This document shows, piece by piece, positions 51,771 through 62,059 of a stretch of DNA of 64,000 nucleotides (positions are counted from its first letter, which is position 1; every line of letters begins with the position of its first letter). The translations under genes and the position numbers were made by a program. Below the pieces are notes generated by a model that worked only from the letters and a program-made list of their open reading frames with translations, did no database searches and was not told the origin of the DNA. Source of the stretch: Haliea sp. (GTDB lineage: Bacteria; Pseudomonadota; Gammaproteobacteria; Pseudomonadales; Halieaceae); assembly GCA_030730585.1 (NCBI GenBank), contig JANQUV010000101.1, positions 3,881 to 67,880 on the forward strand, written 5' to 3'.

Positions 51771-52259
51771 ATGAATAATCCGCTGTGGACATTCTCTGTG
51801 TATCGCTATCAACAACCGGGCGTGGCAGAGGCCTGCCTAGAGGCGCAGGATTACTGTGGAGCTGATGTAAACCTGCTGTTCTACGCGGCTTGGCTGGCCA
51901 GCCAGCAGCAGGCACTGACGCTGGCTCAGTGGCCACAGCTGGCGGCACTGGTGGCACCCTGGCGGCAGCGCGTGGTGGAGCCGCTACGTACACTGCGCCG
52001 CGACTGGCGAGATTTACCCGGGGCGCAGAGCCTCCGCCGCGAGCTGCAGGCACTGGAGCTCGCTGCCGAGGAGTCGCAGCAGGCGTCAATATGGGCTTGG
52101 CATGAGCGCTCTGCGCAGCTAGCGCCTGCCACTGAATGGGAGGCCGGTTTGTTAGCGGCACTGGACTATTTGATGCCGCCTGACGGGATAGGCAGTGTAC
52201 AGCGCAAGGCACTGTTGGAGCGGCTTTCAGCGTTGTTCGGTGGGCCGGGGGTGGCGTAG
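51771..52259 (+). CDS. TIGR02444 family protein
   Basis: 162 aa; LWTFSVYRYQQPGVAEACLEAQDYCGADVNLLFYAAWLA. Confidence 0.9.
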   Translation: MNNPLWTFSVYRYQQPGVAEACLEAQDYCGADVNLLFYAAWLASQQQALTLAQWPQLAALVAPWRQRVVEPLRTLRRDWRDLPGAQSLRRELQALELAAEESQQASIWAWHERSAQLAPATEWEAGLLAALDYLMPPDGIGSVQRKALLERLSALFGGPGVA

Positions 52260-52335
52260 TGGTGGCTCGCGGTAGTATTATCTGCTGCCTGACGGTTTTG
52301 CCGCATGTTCATTTATCTGACCTATGGAACCCATT

Positions 52336-53097
52336 ATGAAGAAATACGCATTGCCGCTTGCTCTGGTCGCGACTCTGACCCTGCAAGCCTGTAACCAACA
52401 GCCTGCTCCAGAGACTGTCGACAGCGCAGCCGCCGTGACACTGGAAGACAGCAACCAGCGTTTGAGCTATGGCATCGCCTTTGGCCTTGGCCAGCGCATG
52501 GCAGCCGACGGTGTACCAATGGACGTGGATGCTTTCAGCGCAGGCCTTCGCGACGCGATGGAAGGCTCTGAGCCGCGCATGACTCAAGAAGAAATTCAGG
52601 CCGAGATGCAGGCATACCAAGAGCGGGCGATGGCTGAGCAGCAGGCGGCTATTACTGCAGCTGGTGAAGCAAATGAGGCGACATCAGCCGCTTTTTTGGC
52701 GGAAAACGGCGCTCGTGAAGGTGTTGTTACGACCGAATCTGGCCTGCAGTACGAGGTGCTGGAAGCTGGTGAAGGCGCAAGCCCCGGCGCAGATGACACC
52801 GTTGAAGTTCACTACCGCGGTACGTTGGTGGATGGCACCGAGTTCGATTCATCCTACAAGCGCGGCGAGACGGTGAGCTTTGGCGTGAGCCAGGTGATCG
52901 CGGGCTGGACTGAGGCGTTGCAGCTGATGTCACCCGGCGCCAAGTGGAAGTTGTTCATTCCGTCGGACCTGGCCTACGGCCCAGCCGGCGCGGGCAACCT
53001 GATTGGACCCAACGCAGCATTGGTGTTTGAAGTCGAGCTGGTTGCCGTGACAGCCGCCGCCGAGCAAGCGCCGGAAGCTGCTGCCGCCGAGGGCTGA
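52336..53097 (+). CDS. FKBP-type peptidyl-prolyl cis-trans isomerase (periplasmic lipoprotein-like)
   Basis: MKKYALPLALVATLTLQACNQQ lipobox; DTVEVHYRGTLVDGTEFDSSYKRGETVSFGVSQVIAGWTEALQLM. Confidence 0.95.
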   Translation: MKKYALPLALVATLTLQACNQQPAPETVDSAAAVTLEDSNQRLSYGIAFGLGQRMAADGVPMDVDAFSAGLRDAMEGSEPRMTQEEIQAEMQAYQERAMAEQQAAITAAGEANEATSAAFLAENGAREGVVTTESGLQYEVLEAGEGASPGADDTVEVHYRGTLVDGTEFDSSYKRGETVSFGVSQVIAGWTEALQLMSPGAKWKLFIPSDLAYGPAGAGNLIGPNAALVFEVELVAVTAAAEQAPEAAAAEG

Positions 53098-53103
53098 CCT
53101 GCG

Positions 53104-53592
53104 TTAGTTCGTTCCCTCCGGCGCCGTTTGTAACTGGCGCCGGTGGTTAGTGTGGAGGCCGGCAATGAGCCGGTCCTCTAACACGAACCTTGATTCCAGC
53201 AGTTCTCCCAGTGCAGATAAATCCCTGAGTAGGGTCTCGGGATAGGGCGTACCTGAACCGTACTTTTCCTCGTAAGCCAGAATAACGTCCGTGGTATCGG
53301 CAATCTCCGGTATCAGTGCTGTGGCGAGTGTAGTGCCGCCATCGCCAAACGCCTCGGCCTCATTCAGCAGTTCCTTGTAGACTTCGAAGTGCCCCGCAGA
53401 TACGTAATCGACCAGTAGCTCACAGAGTTCACGCTGACGTCGACTGATGGCTGCAGAGCCGTCTATGTCGTCGCTGACCACAACCAGTGCGGTATACCGG
53501 GCAAGCACCGACCGGCGCTCACTGAGCCAGGCGGTCAGGAGGTTTTCAACAGCCAGAAACTGGTCTGCAGGGCTGTGACTTTGGTGTGGCAT
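53104..53592 (-). CDS. Rsd/AlgQ family anti-sigma-70 regulator
   Basis: 162 aa; VENLLTAWLSERRSVLARYTALV.. RQRELCELLVDYVSAGHFEVYKELLNEAE; next to dsbB. Confidence 0.85.
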   Translation of the reverse strand: MPHQSHSPADQFLAVENLLTAWLSERRSVLARYTALVVVSDDIDGSAAISRRQRELCELLVDYVSAGHFEVYKELLNEAEAFGDGGTTLATALIPEIADTTDVILAYEEKYGSGTPYPETLLRDLSALGELLESRFVLEDRLIAGLHTNHRRQLQTAPEGTN

Positions 53593-53670
53593 AGGGTGTG
53601 CTCTTGAGCAAAGGCTGTGTAGCCACTATAGCGACAGGCTACTGCGTGCCGCAAGCACAGCTCGAGAACA

Positions 53671-54165
53671 TTAGCCGCGGCGCAGGGTCTGCCAAACGCT
53701 GATGACAGTGAGCGCTAAAAACAGCAGCAGTGTTTGCTCGGGAATGCTCAGCCCCAGCAGTGTCCAGTGTGTTTCAGCACAGTTGCCATCGCCCATCAAC
53801 ACCATGCTCAGCGTATCTTTGAACGGCAGTGTTTCCAGCATGTATTCAAGGCTTGGGCCGCAGGCCGGTACCTGATCGGGTGGCAGGTGCTGTAGCCATA
53901 CGTGACGCGCAGCGACCGCGCCACCCCCCACAGCAGTGGCGGCGCAGAGCACGCCGTAAACCCGACGGCCCCAGGCGAGCGGGTTGTGCAGTGCCGCAAA
54001 CAGTGCAATCAGGCCACCAGCAATAACAAAAACGCGCTGGGTCATGCACAGCGGACAGGGGTTGAGCCCTACCTGATATTGCAGGAACCAGGCAAATAAC
54101 ATCGCCAGCAGTGCCAGGCCGGCGAGCCCGAAGTAGACGAGGCGAGGGGTTAGCGTTTGCAGCAT
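53671..54165 (-). CDS. dsbB: Disulfide bond formation protein B
   Basis: 164 aa, 4 TM; NPCPLCMTQRVFV and VPACGPSLEYM. Confidence 0.95.
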   Translation of the reverse strand: MLQTLTPRLVYFGLAGLALLAMLFAWFLQYQVGLNPCPLCMTQRVFVIAGGLIALFAALHNPLAWGRRVYGVLCAATAVGGGAVAARHVWLQHLPPDQVPACGPSLEYMLETLPFKDTLSMVLMGDGNCAETHWTLLGLSIPEQTLLLFLALTVISVWQTLRRG

Positions 54166-54197
54166 GGTTTGAATCCTTGTGCGGCTGAGGCCTGCGT

Positions 54198-55787
54198 TTA
54201 AAAGAGTGTCCGGTATTGGCCAAAAAAGCGGGCAAGATACTCGTCAAAATCGATATCTTCCTGGGCTTCCAGGCGGTGCTGGGCCTCCAGCGACTGCCGC
54301 GTTTCATCTTCGAAGCGCTGGCGGCTGGTTTCTGACAGCGGTTGCTCGCGGAAGTGCCGCGCCCAGTGCTCGCTATAGGCCATAGCCAGGCGGAAAAAGG
54401 GCAGGTCCTGGTCGCGCATCTCTTGCAACACGCGCGCGGAGGGGGTCAAATTGCTGTCGCTGACTTTCGCCTGCTGTTCGGCTCGTGCAGCTTCGTAGAG
54501 TGTGCTGCTGTGAGCTGCATCGAGCAGGCTCGCAATGCCGGACATGTCGTCCAGCAAGTCTGTGGCCAACGTGCTCATCGGAGCATCGCCCCGGGCCGTG
54601 CGCAGACGCAGCCCGGGCTCCCGCCCACGGTTCACCACCGCATTGAAATTGTCTGTTTGCAATGCGCGCTCAGCATCACCACAGGCAGGGCTGTTTTCCA
54701 GCAGGCAGTACATCAGGAAGGTGTCGAGAAAGCGCATCTGGCTGGCATTGATTCCCACGGGTGAGAATGGGCTGACGTCGATACAACGCACCTCGACATA
54801 CTCGATGCCCGCACGGCGCAGGGCCGCGAGGGGAGCTTCGCCCGGCTGCGTCACCCGCTTGGGGCGAATGGTGCTGTAGAACTCATTTTCTATTTGCAAC
54901 AAGCTGTCGTTCAGCTGTTGATAATCGCCCTGCTGCCCTGCCGGAAAAGCCTGGTAGGGTGGGTGCGGATGCATGATGGCATCGCGCAGTGCCAGCACAT
55001 AGTTGTCCAGCGAGTTGTAGCAAACCGTGAGCCCCTTTTGTGCCTTGCTGTTATACCCGAGATCACCCATGCGTAGCGCTGTGCCCCAGGGCCGATGCAG
55101 GGTGCGGCCCGTGTCGTCGAACGGCTCTAGCCCTTGATTGTCGAGGCCGCGCAGGAAACTGGCACACACAGCGGGCGAGGCGCCGAACAAATAGATTAGC
55201 AGCCAGGAATGCCGGTGAAAGTTGCGGATGAGGCCCAGGTAACGATCGGTCACGTAATCTTGCAGGGTGCTGGGGTTGCCGGCATCGTCCCAGGCTCGCT
55301 GCCAATAGTCTGCGGGTAACGAGAAATTGTAGTGAATGCCCGCAATCGTTTGCATTAGCCGGCCATAGCGATGGCCCAAGCCATAGCGGTACACTTTTTT
55401 CATGCGCGCAACATTGGCGTTGCCGTACTCGGCTACTGGAATGCTGTCATCGCCGTTGACTACGCAGGGCATGCTGGTGGCCCAGAGCATTTCATCGCCA
55501 ATTTTGCTGTAGGTGAAGCGGTGAATGTCGGCCAGCGTGTCGAGGCTTTGTTCAATGCTGGTGTCCACCGGCGTGATGAACTCCAGCAGCGCTTCCGAGT
55601 AGTCGGTGGTGATAGACGAGTGTGTCAGGGCCGAGCCCAGCCCTGCCGGATGACGGGTCTGTGCAAGACGGCCCTCAGGAGTGATGCGCAGGCTCTCTTT
55701 CTCGAGGCCGCGCTGGATACGCTGCAGAAGATCGGCATAACCGGGGCCGGCCAGCGTCTGCAGTTGGCTGTGCAAGTGAGGGGTCAA
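54198..55787 (-). CDS. gshA: Glutamate-cysteine ligase (proteobacterial type), probable TTG start
   Basis: RGLEKESLRITPEGRLAQTRHPAGLGSALTHSSITTDYSEALLEFITP; AAGGAG Shine-Dalgarno upstream of the TTG at 55787; the track's longer start at 55841 is less likely. Confidence 0.9.
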   Translation of the reverse strand: MTPHLHSQLQTLAGPGYADLLQRIQRGLEKESLRITPEGRLAQTRHPAGLGSALTHSSITTDYSEALLEFITPVDTSIEQSLDTLADIHRFTYSKIGDEMLWATSMPCVVNGDDSIPVAEYGNANVARMKKVYRYGLGHRYGRLMQTIAGIHYNFSLPADYWQRAWDDAGNPSTLQDYVTDRYLGLIRNFHRHSWLLIYLFGASPAVCASFLRGLDNQGLEPFDDTGRTLHRPWGTALRMGDLGYNSKAQKGLTVCYNSLDNYVLALRDAIMHPHPPYQAFPAGQQGDYQQLNDSLLQIENEFYSTIRPKRVTQPGEAPLAALRRAGIEYVEVRCIDVSPFSPVGINASQMRFLDTFLMYCLLENSPACGDAERALQTDNFNAVVNRGREPGLRLRTARGDAPMSTLATDLLDDMSGIASLLDAAHSSTLYEAARAEQQAKVSDSNLTPSARVLQEMRDQDLPFFRLAMAYSEHWARHFREQPLSETSRQRFEDETRQSLEAQHRLEAQEDIDFDEYLARFFGQYRTLF

Positions 55788-56068
55788 AAGGAGCTCCTTA
55801 GTGTGGCTTTGGACACGTCGGGAACCTTGTCCCGCCGCCACGGCTGTGAAAGTGTAGCTGCCAACGGGGAGTGAGTACAGGAATCGGTACGCTTTGTGAT
55901 GTGCGACGGTGTGGTCGATAAAAACTCACGGATGAGCCTTTAGTTATGACAACACTCTTGTCGATTGTGCACGGGGTGCTAGAGTGGCGGTGCGTCTTGC
56001 GCGGAGGGCGCGGTTGAAGCGTATAAAACTGCCGTCCACGGGGCAGTATTGTTAGGGGATACGACAGC

Positions 56069-57211
56069 GTGCGTATTGCTGATTGGCTCAAAACGTTAGC
56101 GACAGAGCAGGGTTCTGACCTCTATCTGAGTACCGGGGCACCTCCGTGTGCCAAGTTTCAGGGTAAATTGCGCCCTATCGCGCGTGAAACTCTCAAGCCT
56201 GGCGAGATACGTGAGATTGCGTGTGAAATCATGGATGCCACGCAGCAGGCTGAATTTGCGCAAGAGCTTGAGATGAATCTGGCGTTGTCGCTGTCTGGGT
56301 TTGGTCGGTTTCGCATCAACATTTTTATGCAGCGCAACGAAGTGAGCATCGTCGCGCGGAACATTGTTGCGGAAATTCCGCACTGGAAAGATCTGCGATT
56401 GCCGGAAAGCCTTACCGAAGTAGTGATGCGCAAGCGCGGATTGGTGCTATTTGTCGGTGCCACGGGGTCCGGTAAGTCCACGTCGTTGGCGGCTCTCATT
56501 GACTATCGCAACACTCATAGCGCCGGCCATATCGTTACCATCGAAGATCCTGTGGAGTATGTGCATAACCACAAGAAGTCGATCATCAATCAGCGTGAAG
56601 TGGGTGTCGATACGCGCAACTGGCACAACGCACTGAAAAACACGCTGCGGCAGGCTCCGGATGTGATTTTGATTGGAGAGATTCGCGACCGTGAGACTAT
56701 GGAGCATGCCATCGCCTTTGCCGAAACAGGTCACCTGTGTATCTCTACCCTGCACGCGAATAACGCCAACCAGGCGCTGGACCGTATCATCAACTTCTTT
56801 CCTGAGGCCAAGCGCCACCAGTTGCTGATGGATCTCTCTTTGAACCTACAGGCCTTCGTGTCGCAGCGGTTGATCCCAACCGTGGACGGCAAGCGCTGCG
56901 CTGCGATCGAAATCCTGTTGGGTACGCCGATGGTGGCGGATTTGATTCTCAAAGGTGAGATCGAGTCGATCAAAGAGGTGATGGCAAAGTCGGAAAATCA
57001 GGGTATGAAGACCTTCGATAGCGCGCTGTTGGAGTTGTTCAAGGAGGGTTTGATCTCTGAAGACGAGGCGCTGCGCAACGCCGACTCGCCGAACAACGTG
57101 CGCCTGAAAATCAAGTTTGCCAAAGAGGGTGATTTGCGCGGCCCAGAGGGCTCGTTCAAGCTGAGCGTCGAAGGGTTCGACGACCAAAACGATCCACCCC
57201 CGATATTTTAG
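56069..57211 (+). CDS. pilU: PilT/PilU-type twitching motility ATPase (PilU-like)
   Basis: 380 aa, GTG start; GATGSGKSTSLAALIDYRN, ITIEDPVEYVHNHKKSIINQREVGVDT, AETGHLCISTLHANNANQALDRI. Confidence 0.9.
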   Translation: MRIADWLKTLATEQGSDLYLSTGAPPCAKFQGKLRPIARETLKPGEIREIACEIMDATQQAEFAQELEMNLALSLSGFGRFRINIFMQRNEVSIVARNIVAEIPHWKDLRLPESLTEVVMRKRGLVLFVGATGSGKSTSLAALIDYRNTHSAGHIVTIEDPVEYVHNHKKSIINQREVGVDTRNWHNALKNTLRQAPDVILIGEIRDRETMEHAIAFAETGHLCISTLHANNANQALDRIINFFPEAKRHQLLMDLSLNLQAFVSQRLIPTVDGKRCAAIEILLGTPMVADLILKGEIESIKEVMAKSENQGMKTFDSALLELFKEGLISEDEALRNADSPNNVRLKIKFAKEGDLRGPEGSFKLSVEGFDDQNDPPPIF

Positions 57212-57223
57212 GTGCGGCCGGCG

Positions 57224-57442
57224 TCAGGATATAGACATGAGCTTGGACGCCAGTAGTAAGGCGAATATCACCCATAGCACAAGCGCAAGCACCAGCTGCC
57301 GTTTGCGTGGTTTGGACAATGTTTGTGGGAGGGGTTTACGCATGAGGTGAATGTCTGGAGATCCACAGGCGGGGCAATATCCGCGCTCGTCACACTTTTG
57401 CCCCCGGTAGCTGCATTGCCTGCATTGATAGAACATGTGCAC
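57224..57442 (-). CDS. Small zinc-ribbon + TM hypothetical protein
   Basis: 72 aa; CRQC..CPAC motif then a single TM (LVLALVLWVIFALLLASKLM); fits tightly beside the VWA gene. Confidence 0.6.
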   Translation of the reverse strand: MHMFYQCRQCSYRGQKCDERGYCPACGSPDIHLMRKPLPQTLSKPRKRQLVLALVLWVIFALLLASKLMSIS

Positions 57443-57443
57443 C

Positions 57444-58880
57444 TTACCGATTGATTTTTAGCAGTTGATCCACGACGCGTTCCAGCTGCGTCAGGTTGTT
57501 GCATTCGGCCGCGAAATGGCAAGCGCTGAGGTACCGCAACATTTCGGAGTCGCCCGTCCCCCAGGCTCTCCGTGATTCCGGGTTTAGCCAAATCACCCGG
57601 CGGCTGCGCTGGTAAATACTGCGCATAATGTCCAACTGCGGATCGCTGTTGTTATTCCTCGCATCGCCGAGAATAATGACTGTTGTGTTGCTGTTGATGT
57701 CATCTAGTGCCAGTCGCGCGAAATCCTGCAGGCTTTTGCCGTAATCCGTGGCACCCCCATACCGCCAGTTAACCAATTCGATGGCTTTGTCCACCGGGTA
57801 CTGGTCAAACAGCTCGCTCACTTCGCCCAAATGGCTGGAGAACGCGAAGCTGCGAACCTTGGGCAGCACATCCTGCAGGCTGTAGAGAAACAGCAGCAAA
57901 AATTTCGCATAGGCCGCCACGGAGCCGCTGACATCACAGATCGCCAGCAGCTGGGGCTTTTGCTTGCGCACCCGCTTCCAGTGAGTATGGAACAGGATGC
58001 CGTCGTTGGCGATACCCCGACGCAGCGTTCGCCCCATGTCGAGGCGGCCGCGGCGGTAGCTACGCTGCTTGCGAGCGTGACGCTCGGCCAGCTTGCGGGC
58101 CATTTGCCGCACCAGTTCGTGAACCCGGTGCAGATAGCGATGTTCCAGGTTGCTGAGACGCGTGTGGCTCAGCAGGTTGTCCATAAAGCGTGCGTTCTGG
58201 CCTTCAGCCTGCAGCAAGTACTGGCGCTCTACATAGTCGCGAACCTGTTCGCGCAGGATATCGCGATAGCGCCGCAGAGGCTCCAGTGCCGGGCTCTGGC
58301 TTTGCTCCAGTGCCGCCAGCGTGCGCCGTAGTTGCTCTTCGCCCATGGCGTCGAGCATACGCCGCGTGAACTGTCCTTTTTGTGTGAACATGCGGATTTG
58401 GCTCAGGCCAACCCCTGCCGCGGCTTCGCCCAGCGCAAGGTTGAGTGCGGTGCTGTCGTTGTTGCGCAGCTGCTGCAGAAGAGGGCTTGCGAGCAGCTCG
58501 CTGAGTGCGGCATCGCTTGCGGCGGTGGCGTCCAGCAGGCTCTCAGCACCCGCTCCGCCAAACTCCTCAGTGCCTCCCTCAGCGCTTGCCACTGGTGTGC
58601 CTGCAGGGGCATCTTGTTCGTTGGCGGCGGTGTCGCGCTCTTCGCGGGTGCTGGCAAAGTCCGACAGCGATCGGTCAAAAAAACGGTTAAAGCAATGCTG
58701 AAACAGAGCCTCCTCTTGCGGTGTTTTTGCCAGTGCAGCGGCGAGGCCATCGCGCAGGCGCTCGCGCTGGGCGTAGCCCAAAGTAGCGGCAACCGCCATG
58801 GCGTCCAGCGTTTCAGCGGGCGATACACGCACATCATGGCTGCGTAGCAGGCGGATAAAACTGACCAGATGGCTTTGCAT
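57444..58880 (-). CDS. VWA domain-containing CoxE-like protein
   Basis: From MQSHLVSFIRLLRSHDVRVSPAETLDAMAVAATLGYAQRERLRDGLAAALAKT; LLAICDVSGSVAAYAKFLLLFLYSL MIDAS-like. Confidence 0.9.
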   Translation of the reverse strand: MQSHLVSFIRLLRSHDVRVSPAETLDAMAVAATLGYAQRERLRDGLAAALAKTPQEEALFQHCFNRFFDRSLSDFASTREERDTAANEQDAPAGTPVASAEGGTEEFGGAGAESLLDATAASDAALSELLASPLLQQLRNNDSTALNLALGEAAAGVGLSQIRMFTQKGQFTRRMLDAMGEEQLRRTLAALEQSQSPALEPLRRYRDILREQVRDYVERQYLLQAEGQNARFMDNLLSHTRLSNLEHRYLHRVHELVRQMARKLAERHARKQRSYRRGRLDMGRTLRRGIANDGILFHTHWKRVRKQKPQLLAICDVSGSVAAYAKFLLLFLYSLQDVLPKVRSFAFSSHLGEVSELFDQYPVDKAIELVNWRYGGATDYGKSLQDFARLALDDINSNTTVIILGDARNNNSDPQLDIMRSIYQRSRRVIWLNPESRRAWGTGDSEMLRYLSACHFAAECNNLTQLERVVDQLLKINR

Positions 58881-58899
58881 ATTGGGGTGATTGGCCCGC

Positions 58900-59841
58900 T
58901 TAGCTCTGTGCTGGCCGTGGCAGCAGTTCGCGAAGGCCGCTTTCCACGGTATTGATGTCGTCTTCAAACTTCAGCAACACGTTTAGCGTGCTGTGAATGA
59001 TGTCGGCATCCAGCTCTCGTGCATGCAGCAGCAAAAGGCTGCGTGCCCAGTCGATCGTTTCCGAAATGGCGGGTGACTTCTTGAGGTCGAGGTCGCGCAG
59101 CGAATGTACGAACTGCACCAGCTGATGACGCAGCTGCTGGTCGATGTCGGGGACTCTGCTGAGCACAATGCGCTCCTCCAGTTCAACACTGGGAAACGGG
59201 ATGTAGAGGTGCAGGCAGCGTCGTTTGAGAGCGTCGCTGATATCCCGAGTGTTGTTGCTGGTCAGAAACACCATGGGTGAAACACGGGCCTTAATTGTCC
59301 CAATTTCCGGAATGGAAACCTGGTAGTCGGACAATATCTCCAACAGCAAAGACTCGAATTCGTAGTCGGACTTGTCCACTTCATCAATCAGCAATATTGC
59401 TCCGCGTTCTTGCTGCATGGCTTTCAGCAAAGGCCTGGGTTCAAGGAACTCCTCTGAGTAGAATGTATCGCCAAACTGATGTAGCCGCTCCACAGATGCA
59501 GCGAGCCCATCCGCGCCCTGTAGCAGATCACCCAGCTTTTCCTTCAATATTTGGGTGTAGAGCAATTGCTTGCCGTATTTCCACTCATAGAGCGCTTTCG
59601 CTTCATCCAGCCCTTCATAGCACTGCAGGCGTATGAGCGGCAGGTCGAGCATCAGGGCGGTCGTTTTTGCCAGCTCTGTTTTGCCCACACCGGGCGGCCC
59701 TTCAACAAGAATGGGTTTACGCAGTTGGAAGGCGAGAAACACAGCTGTGGCAATTTTTGGGCTACAGATATAGCCAAACGACTCAAAGCCCTGCTCTATA
59801 GCTTCGATGGAAGCCAGTTGCGGGAAATCCTGGGTGTGCAC
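58900..59841 (-). CDS. MoxR-like AAA+ ATPase
   Basis: 313 aa; VEGPPGVGKTELAKT, ILLIDEVDKSDYEFESLLLEILSD. Confidence 0.92.
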   Translation of the reverse strand: MHTQDFPQLASIEAIEQGFESFGYICSPKIATAVFLAFQLRKPILVEGPPGVGKTELAKTTALMLDLPLIRLQCYEGLDEAKALYEWKYGKQLLYTQILKEKLGDLLQGADGLAASVERLHQFGDTFYSEEFLEPRPLLKAMQQERGAILLIDEVDKSDYEFESLLLEILSDYQVSIPEIGTIKARVSPMVFLTSNNTRDISDALKRRCLHLYIPFPSVELEERIVLSRVPDIDQQLRHQLVQFVHSLRDLDLKKSPAISETIDWARSLLLLHARELDADIIHSTLNVLLKFEDDINTVESGLRELLPRPAQS

Positions 59842-59862
59842 GTAGAATCCTCGTGAAGGCGG

Positions 59863-60873
59863 TTAACCGCCAGTGGTGTTCATGAAGCGCAGAATGTCCG
59901 GTTCATCGCTGTGGGTAAAGTGGTGTTGCTCGGGTTTCAGCGCTAGTGCGGCAATCAGCGCATTGGCCAGTGTGGCTTGTGTCGTAGCAGGTTCGCGCAG
60001 CAGCTCACGCAGGTCGGTGGAATGCTCATTGCCCAAGCATAGCAAAAGCCGCCCTTCCACGGTCAGCCTCACCCGGTTGCACAGGTGGCAAAAATTGTTG
60101 CTGTGAGGTGAAATAAAGCCAATTTGCGACGGGCTGTCGGGCATGCTGAAGTAGCGCGCCGGGCCCGCACTGCCGCCGGGTTCACCCAGAGCCGTGAGCG
60201 GATAGCGTTGCTCTATACGCCGGCGCAGTTGCTCGCTACTGCAAAAGCTCAGTGGCCTGCTGTGTTCGTCGATACGACCCAGCGGCATTTCTTCGATGAA
60301 AGCGAGGTCAATGCCGCGCTCACGAACAAACTCGACGAGGTCGAGTACCTCGTCGTCGTTGCGCCCGCTGAGAATGACTGCGTTGAGTTTGATGCGCTCG
60401 AAGCCACTGGCCACTGCGGTATCGATGCCGGCGAGCACCTGATGCAGGTCGCCGGTGCGGGTGAGTTCGCGAAAACGTGCAGGTTGCAGGCTGTCCAGGC
60501 TGATATTGAGCTTGCTGACACCCGCTCTCTGCAGTGGCTGAGCCATGGTCGCCAACCGCGAACCGTTGGTCGTCAGGGCGAGAGTCTTGAGCCCCGGCAG
60601 CTCGCCCAGGCGCTCGACCAGGGATAGCATGTTGCGGCGAATTAAGGGTTCGCCACCGGTCAACCGTATTTTACTGATACCCAAACCCACGGCGGCTTCA
60701 GCAACGCGGTATAACTCCTCTAGGGAGAGTACCTCGGAGCGCGGTACGAACTGCATATCCTCAGCCATGCAATACACGCAGCGGAAGTCGCAGCGGTCAG
60801 TCACGGATAACCGCAAATAATTTATCCGCCGTTGAAAGGGGTCGATCAGATCGGTGGGTAGTTCAGGGCTCAT
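59863..60873 (-). CDS. moaA: GTP 3',8-cyclase MoaA
   Basis: 336 aa; [50 protein letters not shown]. Confidence 0.97.
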   Translation of the reverse strand: MSPELPTDLIDPFQRRINYLRLSVTDRCDFRCVYCMAEDMQFVPRSEVLSLEELYRVAEAAVGLGISKIRLTGGEPLIRRNMLSLVERLGELPGLKTLALTTNGSRLATMAQPLQRAGVSKLNISLDSLQPARFRELTRTGDLHQVLAGIDTAVASGFERIKLNAVILSGRNDDEVLDLVEFVRERGIDLAFIEEMPLGRIDEHSRPLSFCSSEQLRRRIEQRYPLTALGEPGGSAGPARYFSMPDSPSQIGFISPHSNNFCHLCNRVRLTVEGRLLLCLGNEHSTDLRELLREPATTQATLANALIAALALKPEQHHFTHSDEPDILRFMNTTGG

Positions 60874-60988
60874 GCCGGTAGTGTACTGTTTGCTGAGGGT
60901 TCACTCTAGTCGCCACGTTGCTCCAGGGCAGGCTTTACACAGCCCTTTGCTCTGGGCAGGATGCGAACTGCGATTCTGGGGAGCGACC

Positions 60989-62059
60989 ATGCGAACAACA
61001 CAAAGTCTTGCCCTCGCGTTAACACTGCTGGGCTTCTGCCTGTTGCCGTGGGCGGCGAGCGCCGATAACTGCGCTCCGGTTGAGGGTGTTCAGTCAATTT
61101 GCGGCCTCGCGGCCCCGGAAGACCTGGTGTCTGCGCCCAACGGGCGCGACCTGATTTTCGGCCAAATGGCCGAGCCGGGCGGACTCTATCTACTGGATAC
61201 CCGGGATGACTCAGTACATCCGCTGTTGTCTGCGGAGCGGCTAGCTGCGCCCGAGGCGGGTTGGGGCGACCCCGCTTGCAGCCAGCCCACCTCGTGGCTG
61301 GAGGCGCATGGGCTTGACCTGCGGCAGCGCGCAGACGGACGGTGGCAGCTGCTGGTGGTTAACCATGCAGAGCGTGAATCCGTCGAATTCTATGAGTTGG
61401 AGGATCCGGTCAGTGACCGTCCCCGTGCACTCTGGCGTGGCTGCGCTGAAGCTCCCGCTCGAGGAAATTTCAACGATGTTGCCGGCCTTGCTGATGGCAG
61501 CCTGTTGGTGACGCATATGGCCCATCGCCGCTGGCCGTTGACCACCGCGTTGTTGGCCGCCTTGGGGCGTAACACGGGATTCGTTTACCGCTGGACGCCG
61601 GAGGCCGGGTTCGTGCCCCTGCCCGCGACCCGCGCGGCGCATCCCAATGGCATCATATTGTCGGCAGATGAGCAGAGCTTCTTTCTCAATGTGTACCTCG
61701 GCGATGAGCTACAGCACCGAGCCCTGCCTGATGGGGAATTACTCGGCTCGGTTGCGATAGCCAAGCCCGACAATGCCAGCTGGTCGGACGATGGGCAGTT
61801 GCTGATAGCGTCTCACGAGGGTTCGTTGTGGCAGGTTTTCCGCAGCCTCTCGCAAGGGCAGGAGCGCCCTAGCGAGCTACCTTTCAGTATTATATCGGTA
61901 GACCCGGTGACGCTTGCGGCGCGGCCTTTACTGCGGCGTGCGGGGCCGCCGATGGGCGCAGGTACCGTGGCGTTGCAGCGCGGTGACGCTTTATACATAG
62001 GTTCCTACGTTGGGGATCGTATTATCCGGCTGCCGCTGCCCACGAGCCGCGGTCAGTGA
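60989..62059 (+). CDS. SMP-30/arylesterase-like beta-propeller protein (periplasmic)
   Basis: Signal peptide MRTTQSLALALTLLGFCLLPWAASA; FNDVAGLADGSLLVTHMA, AAHPNGIILSADEQSFFLNVYLGDEL. Confidence 0.75.
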   Translation: MRTTQSLALALTLLGFCLLPWAASADNCAPVEGVQSICGLAAPEDLVSAPNGRDLIFGQMAEPGGLYLLDTRDDSVHPLLSAERLAAPEAGWGDPACSQPTSWLEAHGLDLRQRADGRWQLLVVNHAERESVEFYELEDPVSDRPRALWRGCAEAPARGNFNDVAGLADGSLLVTHMAHRRWPLTTALLAALGRNTGFVYRWTPEAGFVPLPATRAAHPNGIILSADEQSFFLNVYLGDELQHRALPDGELLGSVAIAKPDNASWSDDGQLLIASHEGSLWQVFRSLSQGQERPSELPFSIISVDPVTLAARPLLRRAGPPMGAGTVALQRGDALYIGSYVGDRIIRLPLPTSRGQ

